The position numbers and the translations under genes are program-made. Shown in pieces: positions 26,267 through 38,364 of a stretch of 64,000 bases of DNA; within the stretch, counting starts at the first letter, position 1, and every line of letters begins with the position of its first letter. This DNA is from Parasponia andersonii (lineage: Eukaryota > Streptophyta > Magnoliopsida > Rosales > Cannabaceae). The notes under the pieces were generated by a model. It was not told the DNA's origin. It made no database searches and saw only the letters and a program-made list of their open reading frames with translations. Location: NCBI GenBank assembly GCA_002914805.1, contig JXTB01000544.1:84014-148013 (forward strand), written 5' to 3'.

Positions 26267-29200
26267 ATGACTTCTTCTGCTACATCACGCGCCATTAGCA
26301 GCATCTCTGGTACTACCATCAACATAATCAGTAGTAGCAGCAGCAGCAGCCATAGATATTCCTCCTCGATGGGGTGGATCAGGCCAACAACGTTATCAGT
26401 GGCCAATACCCCCAATTGGGCACCTTCGTTTATCTCCCGTACTCATAGATCCCGACTAGTTTTGATCCCCAGAGCCACCAGTTCTTCCCCAGACACCGGC
26501 AAAAAACCCAACAAGAGAACCAGAATCAGAACCAAATCTAACAAGAAGAAACCACCCCAAAATCAGACTCAAACTCAAGACCAGACCCAACAACAGACTA
26601 GTCCTTCTACAAGTACTAGTACTAGTGTTGTGGCCCAAGAAGAGCAGCAAAAGCAGCAGCTGCGTCTGGACCTTGAGGATGTGAACCCGGTGGGACTCGG
26701 CCGCCGGTCCCGTCAGCTCTTCGACGAGGTTTGGCGCAAGTTCTCCGGGCTTGGCCAGATTTCCAGCACCAGCCGGGCTGACCAGAGGGAAGCCCTCGAC
26801 GCCCTTCTCGTCAGAGAAGGACCCATGTGCGAGTTCGCCATCCCCGGCGCCCAGAACACGACTGTTCTCGTTATTGGTCCCACTTCCCGCATTGGACGCA
26901 TTGTCGTCCGCAAGCTCATGCTCAGAGGCTACTCTGTCAAGGTTTGCTTATTGCCCTTTTGTTGGTGTTGTCGTTCTTCCTCTGTTTTGTTGTCGTTTCT
27001 CTCTTTTGATGGTAGAATTATGCGTGTGTGTGTTATGAATAGGCCTTGGTGAGAAAGGCAGATGAACAAGTGGTGGACATGCTTCCGAGGTCGGTTGAGG
27101 TAGTTGTTGGGGATGTGGGCGATCCCTCAACTCTCATGGCTGCTGTTGAAGGCTGCAACAAGATCATCTACTGCGCCACTGCCCGCTCCGCCATCACCGG
27201 AGACCTCTTTAGGGTCGATCACCGCGGGGTTTACAACGTCACTAAAGCATTTCAGGTATTCATTTCTACTCATTTATTGTTTGTTTCAATCTCTGTTGCC
27301 AGTGGTCTATTAACTATTACTTTCTTTTCAGGACTATAACAATAAGCTAGCTCAGCTGAGAGCTGGCAAAAGCAGCAAAAGCAAGCTCTTACTTGCCAAG
27401 TTCAAGTCCCAGGATTCATTGGTTGGGTGGGAAGCTCGTCAAGGGACCTACTTCCAGGATGTGGTTGCTTCTAAGTATGATGGAGGAATGGATGCTAAGT
27501 TCGAGTTTACCGCGTCCGGAGAAGCTGTCTTCTCAGGTTAAAAGACTCGAAATCACTAATGTTCCTTTTGTTACATGTATGTTCATTCTGAAGCAACTAA
27601 AATAACACTGTTTCTTTTGGAACCTTCTGCAGGTTATGTTTTCACTCGGGGAGGGTATGTCGAGCTGACGAAAAGGCTCTCACTTCCTTTGGGTCGCACT
27701 CTTGACAGGTATGTATAATGCATATAATTTTGCATTCTCTATTGGGTTATTGTTGTTTGCCAAAGCTGCGAAAGTGCTACAGTATATGAGTCGTCTCTGA
27801 TGTCTAGGTACGAAGGTCTGGTTCTCTCTGTTGGTGGGAATGGAAGATCATATATTTTAATTCTTGAGGCTGGTCCCTTAGCAGATACATCTCAAAGTAA
27901 ATTGTATTTCGCACGAATTAGCACAAAAGTTGGATTTTGTAGGGTAAGGATTCCTTTCTTGATTGTTGTTTCTCTTATGCAACCAACCTATTCTCCACTT
28001 TTTTTTGTCTCCGTTTTGTATCTTTGATTGGCCATGAAAACAATTTTTGTAATTCTACCATTCCTTCTATTGGCAGGTGAGAGTACCATTTTCGTCCTTT
28101 CGCCCTGTGAAACCTGAAGATCCACCACTGGATCCATTTCTTATACACACATTGACCATACGTTTTGAACCCAGAAGACAGGTTTGTACTTTGTTCTAAG
28201 ATTTTGGAAATTCACATGTTGACCACTTGAGAGCACCTTTGCATCCTTGTGATGAATGCTTGAAAATGGACATAGAAATCTTTGCATAATCTTAAGAACA
28301 TTTTGGAATCATTGTCAAGAATTTAAAACATAGCAGTTATCTTATTCAGTCTTCCCTGACGTGTCCATAATTTCCCCAAGGATACACAATTTATACATGC
28401 ATGTCCCGTAACACACACAGATATTCTTCTTCATAGGCAAAGAAAGGCAAAGAAAGGCAATTCAAAATTGACCATGCAATACTTTCTTTGAAGAGAGTAT
28501 TTATCTCTCCATGCCATTAAGAACTTATGTTTCCAATTCCAAGATATATTACATGTTTTATTGTTAATTAAAGCAGAAATCACGTTATCATGCAATCTTA
28601 ACATAACCCTTAGTATTATCAGAAAAATAGTTCTATCACACACACAGTCACTGCAATTGCAAGTAGGTCTTAGTTCCTGTACATTCTTCTTTTGGTTTCC
28701 CTTTCGTTTATTAAAGATTTTTCACTATGCTAATCTTTATTATTTTAGCAACATCTTTTTTTTTTTCGCTCAATGGCTTGACACATTTTGTGTTCTCGGC
28801 TGATTCTCTTTAATATTTTGCTTCAGAAACCTGTTGAAGGGCCTGCGGCAATGAAGCAAGATCCAAGAAGCTTTAAGCTTATATTGGAATACATAAAAGC
28901 TTTGCCTGTAAGCACCTTATTAACGAATGTTTTATTTTTAGTGGTTTATGTCTTTTAGTTTTTCGTTTTTTCGGTAGCATTCTGAAGCAACTACTCTGCA
29001 CTTCTTGTAAATCAAATTAATAGCTTTCTCAGAAAGGGCTCCATGTTCATGAGCTATATCTTCTATTTCTTTTTCTACAAACTCTCGTTTAGAAATTTCC
29101 ATTTTATTTCACATTTCTCATTCTTTCCTATCCAACCTTCCCCCTTTGCCCCCTGTTTTCTTCTTCAATAAATATGTTTTTCTTATTTCAATTAAAAATT

Positions 29201-30745
29201 GACTGATGTCAAGTGTGTATAAAATGTCTTGAGGTGGGCCATTGTTTAAACTTGAGTGCTGAGATGATAATGCTCTAAGTTTAGAGGTTTGCATATATGT
29301 GTCCCTTAGCTTTAATTAATTCGGCAATGGACATATGGACATTCTGCAGACCGGGCAAGAAACAGACTTTATTCTAGTCTCATGTACTGGATCAGGATTG
29401 GAACCTACCAGAAGGGAGCAGGTTCTTAAAGCCAAGAGGGTAAGCTATTTCTTCTACTCTTGTTCCAGTTGCCACACACGGTTTCTTTACATTTATACAT
29501 ATTGGTGATGGAAATTTACATTGCATAAATTTTGGTTTTTCTATAATTCTTTTGTCACAATTTGTATAGGCTGGAGAAGATTCCTTAAGAAGATCAGGGC
29601 TTGGATATACAATCATTCGTCCTGGACCACTAAAGGTAAATTTTTGCGCGTTTATCGAATGTGGTTAAAAGCTTATCTTTTCCCTTCCCTTTTGTGTTTT
29701 CAAACTCTTTTAAGATCTACGAATTTGATTTGAATGGGGAAATGAGAGATTATCTCTATGGGGTGTTCAGTGATTATGATCAATGCCGTGCTCAAAGTTT
29801 ACACTTAAGAAAGACAAACTATAATGGATAATAGAACATTGGAAATATTATAAGAAATGTTGTCAAACTCAAGTTTCTGCACCTCATCTTGTAAACTAAA
29901 TAGTTAGATTTCTGTTTCGAGTCACGGTTGTGTCACAAGTCATTCACAACTTATAATGTCGCTGGAAGGATTTTCACGCTAATAATTGTTTGAACATCTT
30001 TTTGGGAGTCAATTTTTATTTTCATTAACTGCTTTCTTGTGAAAATATATCAGACATTGACAAGTGGAAACATATGTTTAGATACATCTCATTGAGAAAA
30101 TAACGAACTCCAAAAATATTGTCCAATGCAGGAGGAACCTGGTGGCCAACGTGCACTCATATTTGATCAAGGAAACAGGATTTCGCAGGTTAGAATTATC
30201 CATTTATTTATTTTCAGCTGATGTTAAGCATAATCTGTTCAAATACAAAGGCTTAAACCCTCTAATCTAACTGCAACAGTTATATGCTACTGTTAGAACA
30301 TTGGTGAGATTAAACTCTCAAGCATCTTTTCTCAATTGAATCAGGGAATCAGCTGTGCGGATGTGGCTGATATATGTGTGAAGGCATTGCTTGATTCCAC
30401 TGCAAGAAACAAGAGCTTTGATGTGAGTAAAACTATTTGTTTGGTTTTTAGAGATATCATATATATATATATATATATAAGGTTTTGGTAGGAATGGATC
30501 TCTCAACCAGTTGCTTTTGCACTCTGTGCAGGTATGCTATGAATACGTTGCTGAGCAAGGGAAGGAACTCTATGAGCTGGTGAGGGACAACAATCAACAG
30601 AGTTTGTGTATAATCTCAATTAAAAATTCTCTCCCACTGTCTAACCATTGAGTCCATATCTGTTTCTTTGCAGGTTGCACATTTGCCTGACAAAGCCAAT
30701 AACTATTTGACTCCAGCACTATCCGTTTTAGAGAAGAACACTTGA
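26267..30745 (+). CDS. HCF173: HCF173-like plastid SDR/CIA30 protein
   Basis: HCF173 promotes translation of the psbA mRNA, which encodes photosystem II D1, at the chloroplast membrane. Coding exons: 26267-26941, 27043-27255, 27332-27536, 27633-27708, 27808-27943, 28077-28181, 28827-28907, 29350-29439, 29570-29635, 30132-30188, 30345-30422, 30532-30579, 30674-30745, giving 633 aa; the Arabidopsis protein is about 600. The first 70 residues are Ser-rich with few acidic residues, as in a transit peptide, followed by a Lys/Gln/Thr-rich linker. A Rossmann motif TTVLVIGPTSRIGR starts near residue 197. A CIA30-type domain (about 310-475) interrupts the SDR fold, which resumes with FILVSCTGSG and GYTIIRPGPL. 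The usual SDR active-site pair is not evident, in line with a non-enzymatic RNA-binding role. Extra length lies mainly in the N-terminal linker. Confidence 0.9.
30459..30479. repeat. (TA)n microsatellite in HCF173 intron 11
   Basis: Short perfect TA run between exons 11 and 12, likely variable between individuals. Confidence 0.8.
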
Positions 30746-31493
30746 TCCTCCTGGGCTATAACATTCTACAATTTTTGCATAGACAAGCATACGATGCTTT
30801 ATTTTTATTTTTATTTTTTTACGTTTTTTTTTTGTTTTTTTCTTTGTTTTTTGTCTTTTCTAATTTTTTCGGCCCCCAAATACATGTCTTGTAATAGCAC
30901 AATAATGTTTTCATTTTGTTTATGTAAATTGAAATATAGATGGGTATAGATACGTATTTTTTTGTGGACCAGAAAATAAGTGTAAATCAATGAAAAAGCA
31001 TTGTTCTAAGATTTTATGATCATTGTGCCTTATAAGCAGTCTTTCACTGTCTTTAAAAAGCAAATTTAATTTCAACCGATGAAAAGGGGGTATGAATTAG
31101 AGAGAGTAAAATGCTTATGTTGATAATCGATACGCTGATATCATTATTTTGTCAACAACGCATCAGGGAGATTCATTCAGCGTGGACATGTTTATTGTTA
31201 CATATCGGTAAACAACGAGAAGCAATATAAGTACCATGATGTCTGTTTTTCTGTGACTCTCCTCTACTGTATACACATAAAGCATTTTTGGCCTTTTGTT
31301 TCGAGTGTTTGCATATAATATGAGGTGAAGATTAAAGACACGTACGTGAGCTGTGAGACGCAACCCTCTTGACTAGTGGGACCACCAGCTAAGGAGATAA
31401 GGAAAAAATGGGAGTTTCCCACTTTCCAGAGAAGGGTCTCTTTTTCTTTATATCAAAAGCAGGTTTGGAAGATTCATAATCCCAGCGTAAGAA
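30746..31493. other. HCF173 3' UTR and spacer
   Basis: T-rich 3' sequence with AATAATG and AATGAAAAA words near 30900-31000 that could direct polyadenylation. A TATAT word at 31449-31453, 41 bp before the next ATG, is a weak TATA candidate for the downstream gene. Confidence 0.45.
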
Positions 31494-32638
31494 ATGCTAA
31501 CTCATGGTCCTACTAGTACTAGTACTCTTACAAATCTCTGCAACAGAAGAGCATTGGGAGGAGTAAGCTGCAGCAACAAGAGTATCATCATCAACAACAG
31601 CAAATGCAGCAGCCTCAGAATCAGCATTAAGGCAAGCCTGGTTGCAGTAGCAGCTGCAGCATTGGTGGCTTCATCAGCAGCTGGCCCGGCAGAGCAGGCG
31701 CCTCCTGAGGCGGAGACTCTGTCCAACATACCACAGACGCTGTCCGGGGAGTGTAAGTTGCCTAAGGATTGCAAGAAAGCAAGAATTCAAAAGCCAAAGT
31801 CAAGGAAAGCAGAGTCCTGTACCACCAAATGTGTCACCACCTGCATTAGAGGTGGGGAAGGCTCCCCTGGGGAAGGCCCTTTCAATGTTACGGGGTAACA
31901 CTCTTAACACCACACTCTTACACTTAAAAACTCCTGTCGTTTTAGTATAATATCTTGTCGTTTGTTGTGTTTTTCACATTGAAGAAAGAAAAAACATTTT
32001 TGGTATGACATGAGTACTCTTAATATTTGTTCTGGGATTCTTTTAATCTTCTTGGCAGACCTCTGGTTGTCTTCAAGGAAGGGTTTCGTAGCCGTCGCTA
32101 CTGGTATATTATCCTCTAACTATTGTAACCTTTTCTATTGAGCAACGTTAACGGTCACTGCTTTTGCACCGTATATATATATGGTTGCCAATCCAGTAGG
32201 TATTTTTTTTTTTTTTTTACCTATGTGTTGTATTTTTTTTTCTAGCTGTTGGATCATCATCTAACAATGATCTAACGGCTAAAATGAGATGCATGAAAAG
32301 ACGTGCATCATTAATGCTTTTTTTCTATCTTATTTTTTAATATAAAAATATATATATAATAAATTTTATTTAACTAAACCTATACCTATAAATAGATATA
32401 ATTTAAAAAAAAGATCCGAATTAAGCCATATATATATTCATAGAAATGTAGATATCGTGTACTTAGATTTAAAGATGTGTTAACATATCTATTAGTGTAC
32501 TGTGCGTAGTAATTAATAAAACATGTTGTTAATCTTTATATTCTAATATGTATAATTTTTGATATTTGGTTTTCATGCAGTTTGGTGGAGTGTTCGGATA
32601 TTTGTAATTTGATTGGAGATAAAGATGATGGGCCTTAA
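31494..32638 (+). CDS. Small Cys-rich, probably plastid-targeted protein (167 aa)
   Basis: Three exons, 31494-31894, 32059-32103 and 32581-32638, join in frame to 168 codons; both introns are GT-AG. I do not recognise a named family, although the C-terminal part looks strongly constrained. Residues 1-46 are Ser/Thr/Asn-rich with Arg/Lys and almost no acids, fitting a chloroplast transit peptide. Residues 47-63 are an Ala-rich hydrophobic stretch ending ASSAAG, which could be a thylakoid-transfer signal or membrane segment. The mature part has C87 and C93, then two CX3CX3C motifs: C109/C113/C117 and C149/C153/C157. The second crosses the exon 2/3 junction. It ends in an acidic DKDDGP tail. The gene lies about 750 bp after HCF173 on the same strand. 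Intron 2 carries a MITE. Plastid location is inferred. Confidence 0.8.
32183..32427. mobile_element. MITE family A, copy 1, in an intron
   Basis: About 245 bp flanked by TATATA sequence. The left end reads GGTTGCCAATCCAGTAGGTA followed by a T run and ACCTA. The right end is a more diverged inverted version. It shares a central block (TAGCTGTTGGATCATCATCT and ATGCATGAAAAGACGTGCAT) with copies at 43465, 49555 and 55202. It lies wholly within intron 2 of the small Cys-rich gene. Confidence 0.75.
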
Positions 32639-33148
32639 ATTTATACAATACTAATAGATGTGGTATAAGTAAATTGCTATTTATTTATTTTTTGTAGTTA
32701 ATTAAGGCGATTTTGAAATATTCATAATAGTTCAATCAGCTTGTTATTGATGTGTCACTTCTAATATTTTTTTTAAAAAAAACTCAAAATTCTCAGTTCA
32801 TTTTGATGCCTGAGATCCGAGACTGTAGAAACACAAATAGGCAGCGCATATCAGGATTTTGGAGTGGGGAGAGCCAATTAATTGTAGAAATAAATACTAA
32901 GAAATCCACGTGTTATTATATGTTTTCAATACCAACTAACGTAATATTGCGGTCGTCATTGTTCAATAGATTTTTTTTTTCTTTATTACAGCCAATGGAT
33001 AATTGTTTTCAACACCAACTGACGTAATATTTCAGTTGTCATTGCTCAATTATAGTGTTAAATCTGTTATTTATTTCTTTTCTTTTTTTTTTTTCAGAAA
33101 ACTCAGAGAACTTCTAGTAAACTAATTTTTCTTTTAATTATATAAACG
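32639..33148. other. Spacer, no gene seen
   Basis: AT-rich. A short repeated phrase, CAACTGACGTAATAT against CAACTAACGTAATAT, occurs near 32934 and 33016. Nothing codes here. Confidence 0.6.
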
Positions 33149-33715
33149 GGCTGCTAAAGGGAATCCAAGCAAAAGCTTCAAATAACAATATAAGTATAAG
33201 AATTATAATTTTAATCATAGAAATGAGATAAAAAACAGATCACAAACACAACTAAAAATAAATGTGTGGGTTATACTAATTCTTCAAAAGAAAGAGATAA
33301 TAAGGACCACTAATAATCTATTGTATTCAATACTTGCTCTTGGTTGCATTTTTAGCAGGATAGATTATATAAGGTCAATACTAATTGAGATCTATGTTCG
33401 TAGAAAAAAAAAAAAAAAAAACAAAAACCAATCACTAAAGAGATCTAGATCTGAGAAAAAATCTCAGATTTAAGATCTAGACCGGACTAAAATTCTTACA
33501 AAAATTGATATTATAAACTATATCTAGATATAAACTTATTAAAACTGAAAAAGAAAAAGAAAAAAGAAGTAAAGAGGATGAGGAGGAGGAAAAAGAGTAA
33601 AGAAATAAGACCGAAGAATGAAAAAGAGAATAGAAGAGTCCCTCTCTAAACTCCAAATAGGACGAAATTAATTTTTTTGTTGGGAAGAGATATAGACAGA
33701 AAGAGAGAGGCTAGA
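33149..33715. repeat. Dispersed repeat B, copy 1
   Basis: This block matches 43733-44301 in the same orientation with many substitutions. Shared words include GATCACAAACACAACCA-like text, GACCGGACTAAAAT and AGATCTAGAT(C/T)TGAGA. It ends with GAGAGAGGCTAGAG next to a T run. A poly(A) run sits inside at about 33404-33421. Since copy 2 is bounded by CACTA-like ends, this may be a piece of the same transposon. Confidence 0.7.
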
Positions 33716-34132
33716 GTGTTTTTTTTTTTTTTAAAGATTATTAAACTAAATCCTATTTGTCCAAGCTTAAAGATATAATGGTCAATTATTCAATTTACAA
33801 TGGTGGAATACTAAAATAAAAAAATCGGGTGTTAAAGTAATGCCAATAGAAAAACTTGGGATCTTAAGTTAAATTAATTCTTGATTTTTCTTCAACCGAG
33901 ATTCTTTTATCGGTTAATAAGACCTATAACACAATTAATTTCAGTATGGTCTTGTTTATAGATCTAGCTTAACAAAACTAAGTGTCTTTTATAAGAAAAA
34001 AAAATTCATGAAATGAAAACAAAATGTTTTAGAAGAGCTGTTCTCTATCGTAATATTGCTGCAATTTTAAACTATAAAGACAAAACTTAATTTCTTCCCC
34101 GGTCAATATTGGAACAATAAGGGGTCTAGCTA

Positions 34133-34585
34133 GTCACTGAATTATGGCTATTCTACAATTTAGCCATCGAATTATTATGTTTTCAGATTTTATATTTTCA
34201 CACTTTGTTCAATTTATATCTTATGTTTTAGTTATTATGGATATTAATTATTAGATTTAAAATTTGTTATAAATTTATACTCTAATACTAATATAGAATA
34301 ATTAATTTATCAAGATAATTTAAGAAACTTATTCTCGGATCAATTTTTATATTATTTATTTTTAGTCTTTTAAAAAATTTATTCCCGGATTAGTTTTTAT
34401 ACCGTTTATTTTTAATTTTATAAACAATATCTTTATAAATTAACTACACTAAGTTGATGTCAGCGTATAAATTTATAACAAGTTTTAAATCTTAGGATCA
34501 ATATTAATAATAACCAGAACACAAGATATAAATTAAACAACATATCAAAATACAAAGTACAAAAGTGATATTATCCCTATTTTTT
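34133..34585. mobile_element. Foldback MITE with long imperfect inverted arms
   Basis: Left-arm words CAATTTATATCTTATGTTTT and AAATTTGTTATAAATTTATA recur in reverse complement on the right side (TATAAATTTATAACAAGTTT and AACACAAGATATAAATTAAA). Arms are roughly 120 bp or more, around a core holding two direct repeats of an 'ATT(C/T)(T/C)CGGAT' phrase. No coding capacity is evident. Confidence 0.6.
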
Positions 34586-35735
34586 CTACCTATTTACCGC
34601 ATCAAATTTAGGTGGATGCATTACTACAAAAAAAAAAAAAAAAAAAACTCTAAAATATGGCTTCAACGCCATATTAACCGTATCCTTTTATTTGTGAAAA
34701 AATTTGAAAAATTATACATGTTTGTTTTAAGTCTGAAAAACACTTTCTTTATATAAATTAAATTATTTGTGTTATTGTTTTAAGTCTTTTTTTTCAATAG
34801 TTTATTTATCAGCAAAGATAAGATATCATCAGTATAAATTCCATATTTAATGAAGAGCATTTTGATCAGTTGTACACAAATAATAGATATTTATAAAAAT
34901 TTTAAATGTAAATTTAAAATTTTCATTAAAAAAAAATATGTTTGAAACTGAAAAAAAAAAAAGATTTAAAAAAATAGTCATAGTTGATATTTTTCTTACT
35001 ATTAATCCATCCGAATATATTGTTATTCATGATCTGTAAAATATCTGACTGCCTTTGATAAAAGAACATGATGCATTAATAATAAAACTCAGAATAGTGT
35101 ACTATCTAAGTTGAAAGTTTGAACGAACAAGAGGCATTAATAATGAGACTTAGATAGTTGAAAGTTATGATACGATTATTATAATTCGAGACTATTATCA
35201 AAATTAATAGTCATTTTCCTTTTTAATAGGGAAAAACTCGTTTACTATTAATGAAGTTGATTATGAAGTCAGTTTTCAAGTTCAGTTTCCCAAAACATAT
35301 ATTTAATAATGCATATAATTCTTCACCACCATTACCAAGTACCATTAGCCACTTATTAGGAAACTTATTCTGACCATTTAATTTACTTATTGCTTAATAT
35401 TATTTTACAAAGATCAAGCAAAAACAGTAGAACAACTATTTTGACAAGTACTTACAAGACAACAAATAATTAAAAGCAAACTGAACAAAAAATTTGCTTC
35501 ATTAAATTAACTTTAAAATTACTTGTGCTTTATGTAACCTCGATAGCTAAAATTAAAGACATATACAGAAATAAAACCCTGTTTCATCCCTTAATTTGCT
35601 TCAACCTAGATATATATCTCCATTATTTCTATTTAAAAAAAAAAAGGAAAAAGGAAAAAATAATTGAAAAAAAAAAGAGGAATAGACTTGAGCTGAAGCA
35701 TCATATATAAACTGATACAACGTTTGAGATGAAAT
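34586..35735. other. AT-rich spacer, no gene seen
   Basis: Contains poly(A) runs near 34629 and 34955. The phrase about GAGGCATTAATAATGAGACT near 35130 echoes GATGCATTAATAATAAAACT near 35070. No gene is supported. Confidence 0.55.
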
Positions 35736-36351
35736 TCAAAGCCTGGAAGAGGGTTTATTGGATTCTTGATAGTTATTGTTAGTACTACTACTCTCTTCTT
35801 TATTCTCATTTGTTTCAGCTTCTGCTTCAACTTCCTTCTCTGCCTCGTCCACCATCTGCAATATTCAAAATATATATGTGATTTTATATAGCATGATTAT
35901 CACATAACATGCATATAAATACACACCATAAGACTTTCTTGGCGAACATAATAATTTTTTAAAAAATATATTCTAAAAGTAAGTGAAAAAAAAGTGTACA
36001 TTTTCTTCAAAGTTTAAAAGATGTGTCAATTAGAAGCGGAACAAGTTTAAACATAAGACTAAAGGAAAAACATATAACCTAACAAGTCTTATAATTGGTT
36101 AATTAACTTGAAGAATGCATTCTAGTATATACTACCTTTGTAGTAAGGGCAGGGGAGAGGGAAGGGAGAATGTCAACTAGATGGGTTTTGATACGGTGCA
36201 AGGCGTCCTTGGAGAGGGCATGCGCCGCCACCGTGGCGTCTCGGACCACCGTCTCCAACAAGCGGCGCGCCTTCTCGAGGGCCTCGGCCGGGACAGCGGC
36301 GGCCACCAGCTTCTCCAGCAGCCTCTCCTTCACATCTTTCAATACTCCCAT
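35736..36351 (-). CDS. Small two-exon protein of unknown function (111 aa)
   Basis: Exon 1 is 36351-36136 and exon 2 is 35855-35736 on the minus strand, joined by a GT-AG intron in phase 0, giving 112 codons. I chose the ATG at 36351 (MGVLKDVKERLLEKL) because the sequence becomes well-patterned from there; codons upstream are in frame but lack an ATG near the start. Residues 1-70 predict two or three amphipathic helices rich in Leu, Ala, Lys and Glu (for example EALEKARRLLETVVRD). The C-terminal 40 residues are acidic and then Asn/Ser-rich, probably disordered. There is no signal peptide or membrane segment. I do not recognise a named family. Exon 1 is much richer in GC than its surroundings, which supports coding. 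Confidence 0.7.
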
Positions 36352-36386
36352 GCTATTACTATTAGTAGTAGTACTTGGTACTATAT

Positions 36387-36602
36387 TCAAGGTACTCTCA
36401 AGGCATATGCTGGTGAGTAGAGCTGTCCATGACCAACCCCATTAAAGTGATCACCCTCCACTACTTGATGATCATTATCCTTAAACTTATTGTTGTAATT
36501 ATTATTATTATTCCTACTTTTGTTATTGGATTCTTCTTTGCTTCCACTACATGTGGATGTGGTATTGCTACTACTCTTGTTTCTCTCTTTCACTTGCAAC
36601 AT
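36387..36602 (-). other. 71-codon upstream ORF before the 111-aa gene
   Basis: An ATG-started minus-strand frame begins at 36602 (MLQVKERNKSSS) and stops 36 bp before the main ATG. It is Asn/Ser/Lys-rich with an N-run and has no domain. If the transcript starts upstream of 36602, this is a uORF in the leader and could reduce translation of the main frame. It may equally be untranscribed promoter sequence. Confidence 0.4.
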
Positions 36603-37594
36603 CTCTCGATCTGATTGAGACCTATCTCCTTGGCTCTCTCTCTCTTTATGACCTCTTTCAATGTATATCTCTCATGCATTATTTATGGCCAAAATATAAC
36701 ATTAATGACTCACATCAAAAAAATTGTATATACACACCCAATAAGACGCACCCATAGACGCGTACCCCTCACCTTAGCTTTATCTCTTTGTTTGCGAGTT
36801 CTCCTTATTTGAGTCACGTATGTACACATGTTAGTTTGTACCATACACCACGTGGCTTATACTTCTCATAACAGCTCTTCTACTAGGACTAAACTCCGAC
36901 TAGAAACATTATATATCCTACCTTGTTTAATATATGCGGATTGGAATATGCTCCCCAAAGTCTCTCACATTTACCGTCCCATGGATACAAGGGGCAAAAC
37001 ATTTACTGTCCCATGGATATAAGGGCCTATTTCGCACGGTTTCGAAAGATTTTTGGAAAAAGTTCATTAATACTCATTGTATTAAACACATTTTCATGAA
37101 TCCTCGTATTCTATTTTATTTCAAAAGTACCTGTTAGAGAAATATAAACTACAAGTATTTTATAATGAAATATATACCGCAATATATATTTCGTACATAA
37201 AAAGTATTATACTTAAAAATCAGTATATTTTTCAAAATATATACCATAGTATAAATTTACATAATAAATATAAACTATATATAAAAATCTATGTTGTAAA
37301 TGGATATCACACATATTATTACACACAAAATGTATACCACAAAATAGGTGTTTTTGAAACAAAATCTAAAAACAAATATTTCTAAATTATGAGGCACAAA
37401 AATAGGTACTCGTGTAAATTTCTCAAGATTTTTAGAGCTTAAAAGTTAATTTTGGAGCTCAAAAATTACTTTAGGAGTATTTGGATGAATTGCCAGAAGG
37501 TCATATTTTAATTAGAAAACTTTTTTAATAAAGTATGAACCCACTAGTTTTTTTAGGCAGATTTTCTTCGACTTTTACTTCAAGAAATAAAAAT
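36603..37594. other. Upstream region of the 111-aa gene and spacer
   Basis: Holds a short direct repeat near 36965-37020 (ACCGTCCCATGGATACAAGG against ACTGTCCCATGGATATAAGG). ATATACC(A/G)-type words recur at 37175-37340. No gene seen. Confidence 0.5.
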
Positions 37595-38364
37595 TAGGGC
37601 TTCTTACAAAACTCTAGGCCCTAACATACCAAAAATTGAAAAATCTCAGACTGAACTTTTTGAAAAATTCTGGATTGATTTAGAAAAATATCACTTTTAA
37701 TTTTTTGTTTAGAAAAATTACACTTAAACCACTTTTCCTTCAAAATTGGTATTTTTTTAATAGTACTCGAGGTAACTAGCTGAGTTACTTAGAGTAACCA
37801 ATTTAGATACTTTAGGAAACTAGATAACTTCTCATCAATTAATAAAAGTGGTATTTTTCTAATTAAATTCTGGAATTTTCAAACAATTTTAAAATGTGAG
37901 ATTTTTCAATTTTTTTTGAAAATTACCATTAAAATTCAAATTTTCTCTAAAAATTAGGGGAAATTTGATTTTTTATGGTATTTTTTCAGAAAAATTGAAA
38001 AATCCCAGAATTTGAAATTGTTCTGAAAATTCCTAGATGTAATTATAAAAATACCATTTTTAAAAGTATTTAGAAAAATATCATTTTTTTATTGATTCAT
38101 GAGATACTTAAGGTAACTAGTCGAGTTACCTTAGGTAACTTCAATAGTGACTTCAAGTAACTGTATTGGTTACTCTAAGTAACCTAACTAGTTACCTCGA
38201 GTACCATTGAAAAATGCCAAATTTAAAGAAAAATTGTATTTTTCTAAATATGTTTTAAAAAGTGATATATTTCTAAATCAATCCGGGATTTTTCAAAAAA
38301 ATGAGTCCATCCGGGATTTTTCAATATTCGGTATCTTGGGCCTGGAATTTTGTAAATAGCCCTA
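37595..38364. mobile_element. 770-bp foldback transposon with TAGGGCT termini
   Basis: The left end TAGGGCTTCTTACAAAACTC pairs with the right end, which in reverse complement reads TAGGGCTATTTACAAAATTC; both continue into CAGGCCC or TAGGCCC. Arms of about 350 bp stay similar inward (GATTTAGAAAAATATCACTT and others). The flanks share AAAAATT on both sides, a possible 7-bp target duplication. The centre is a series of GGTAACTAG / GAGTTACC words in alternating orientation. There is no coding capacity, so it is a non-autonomous foldback element, perhaps Mutator-like. Confidence 0.75.
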
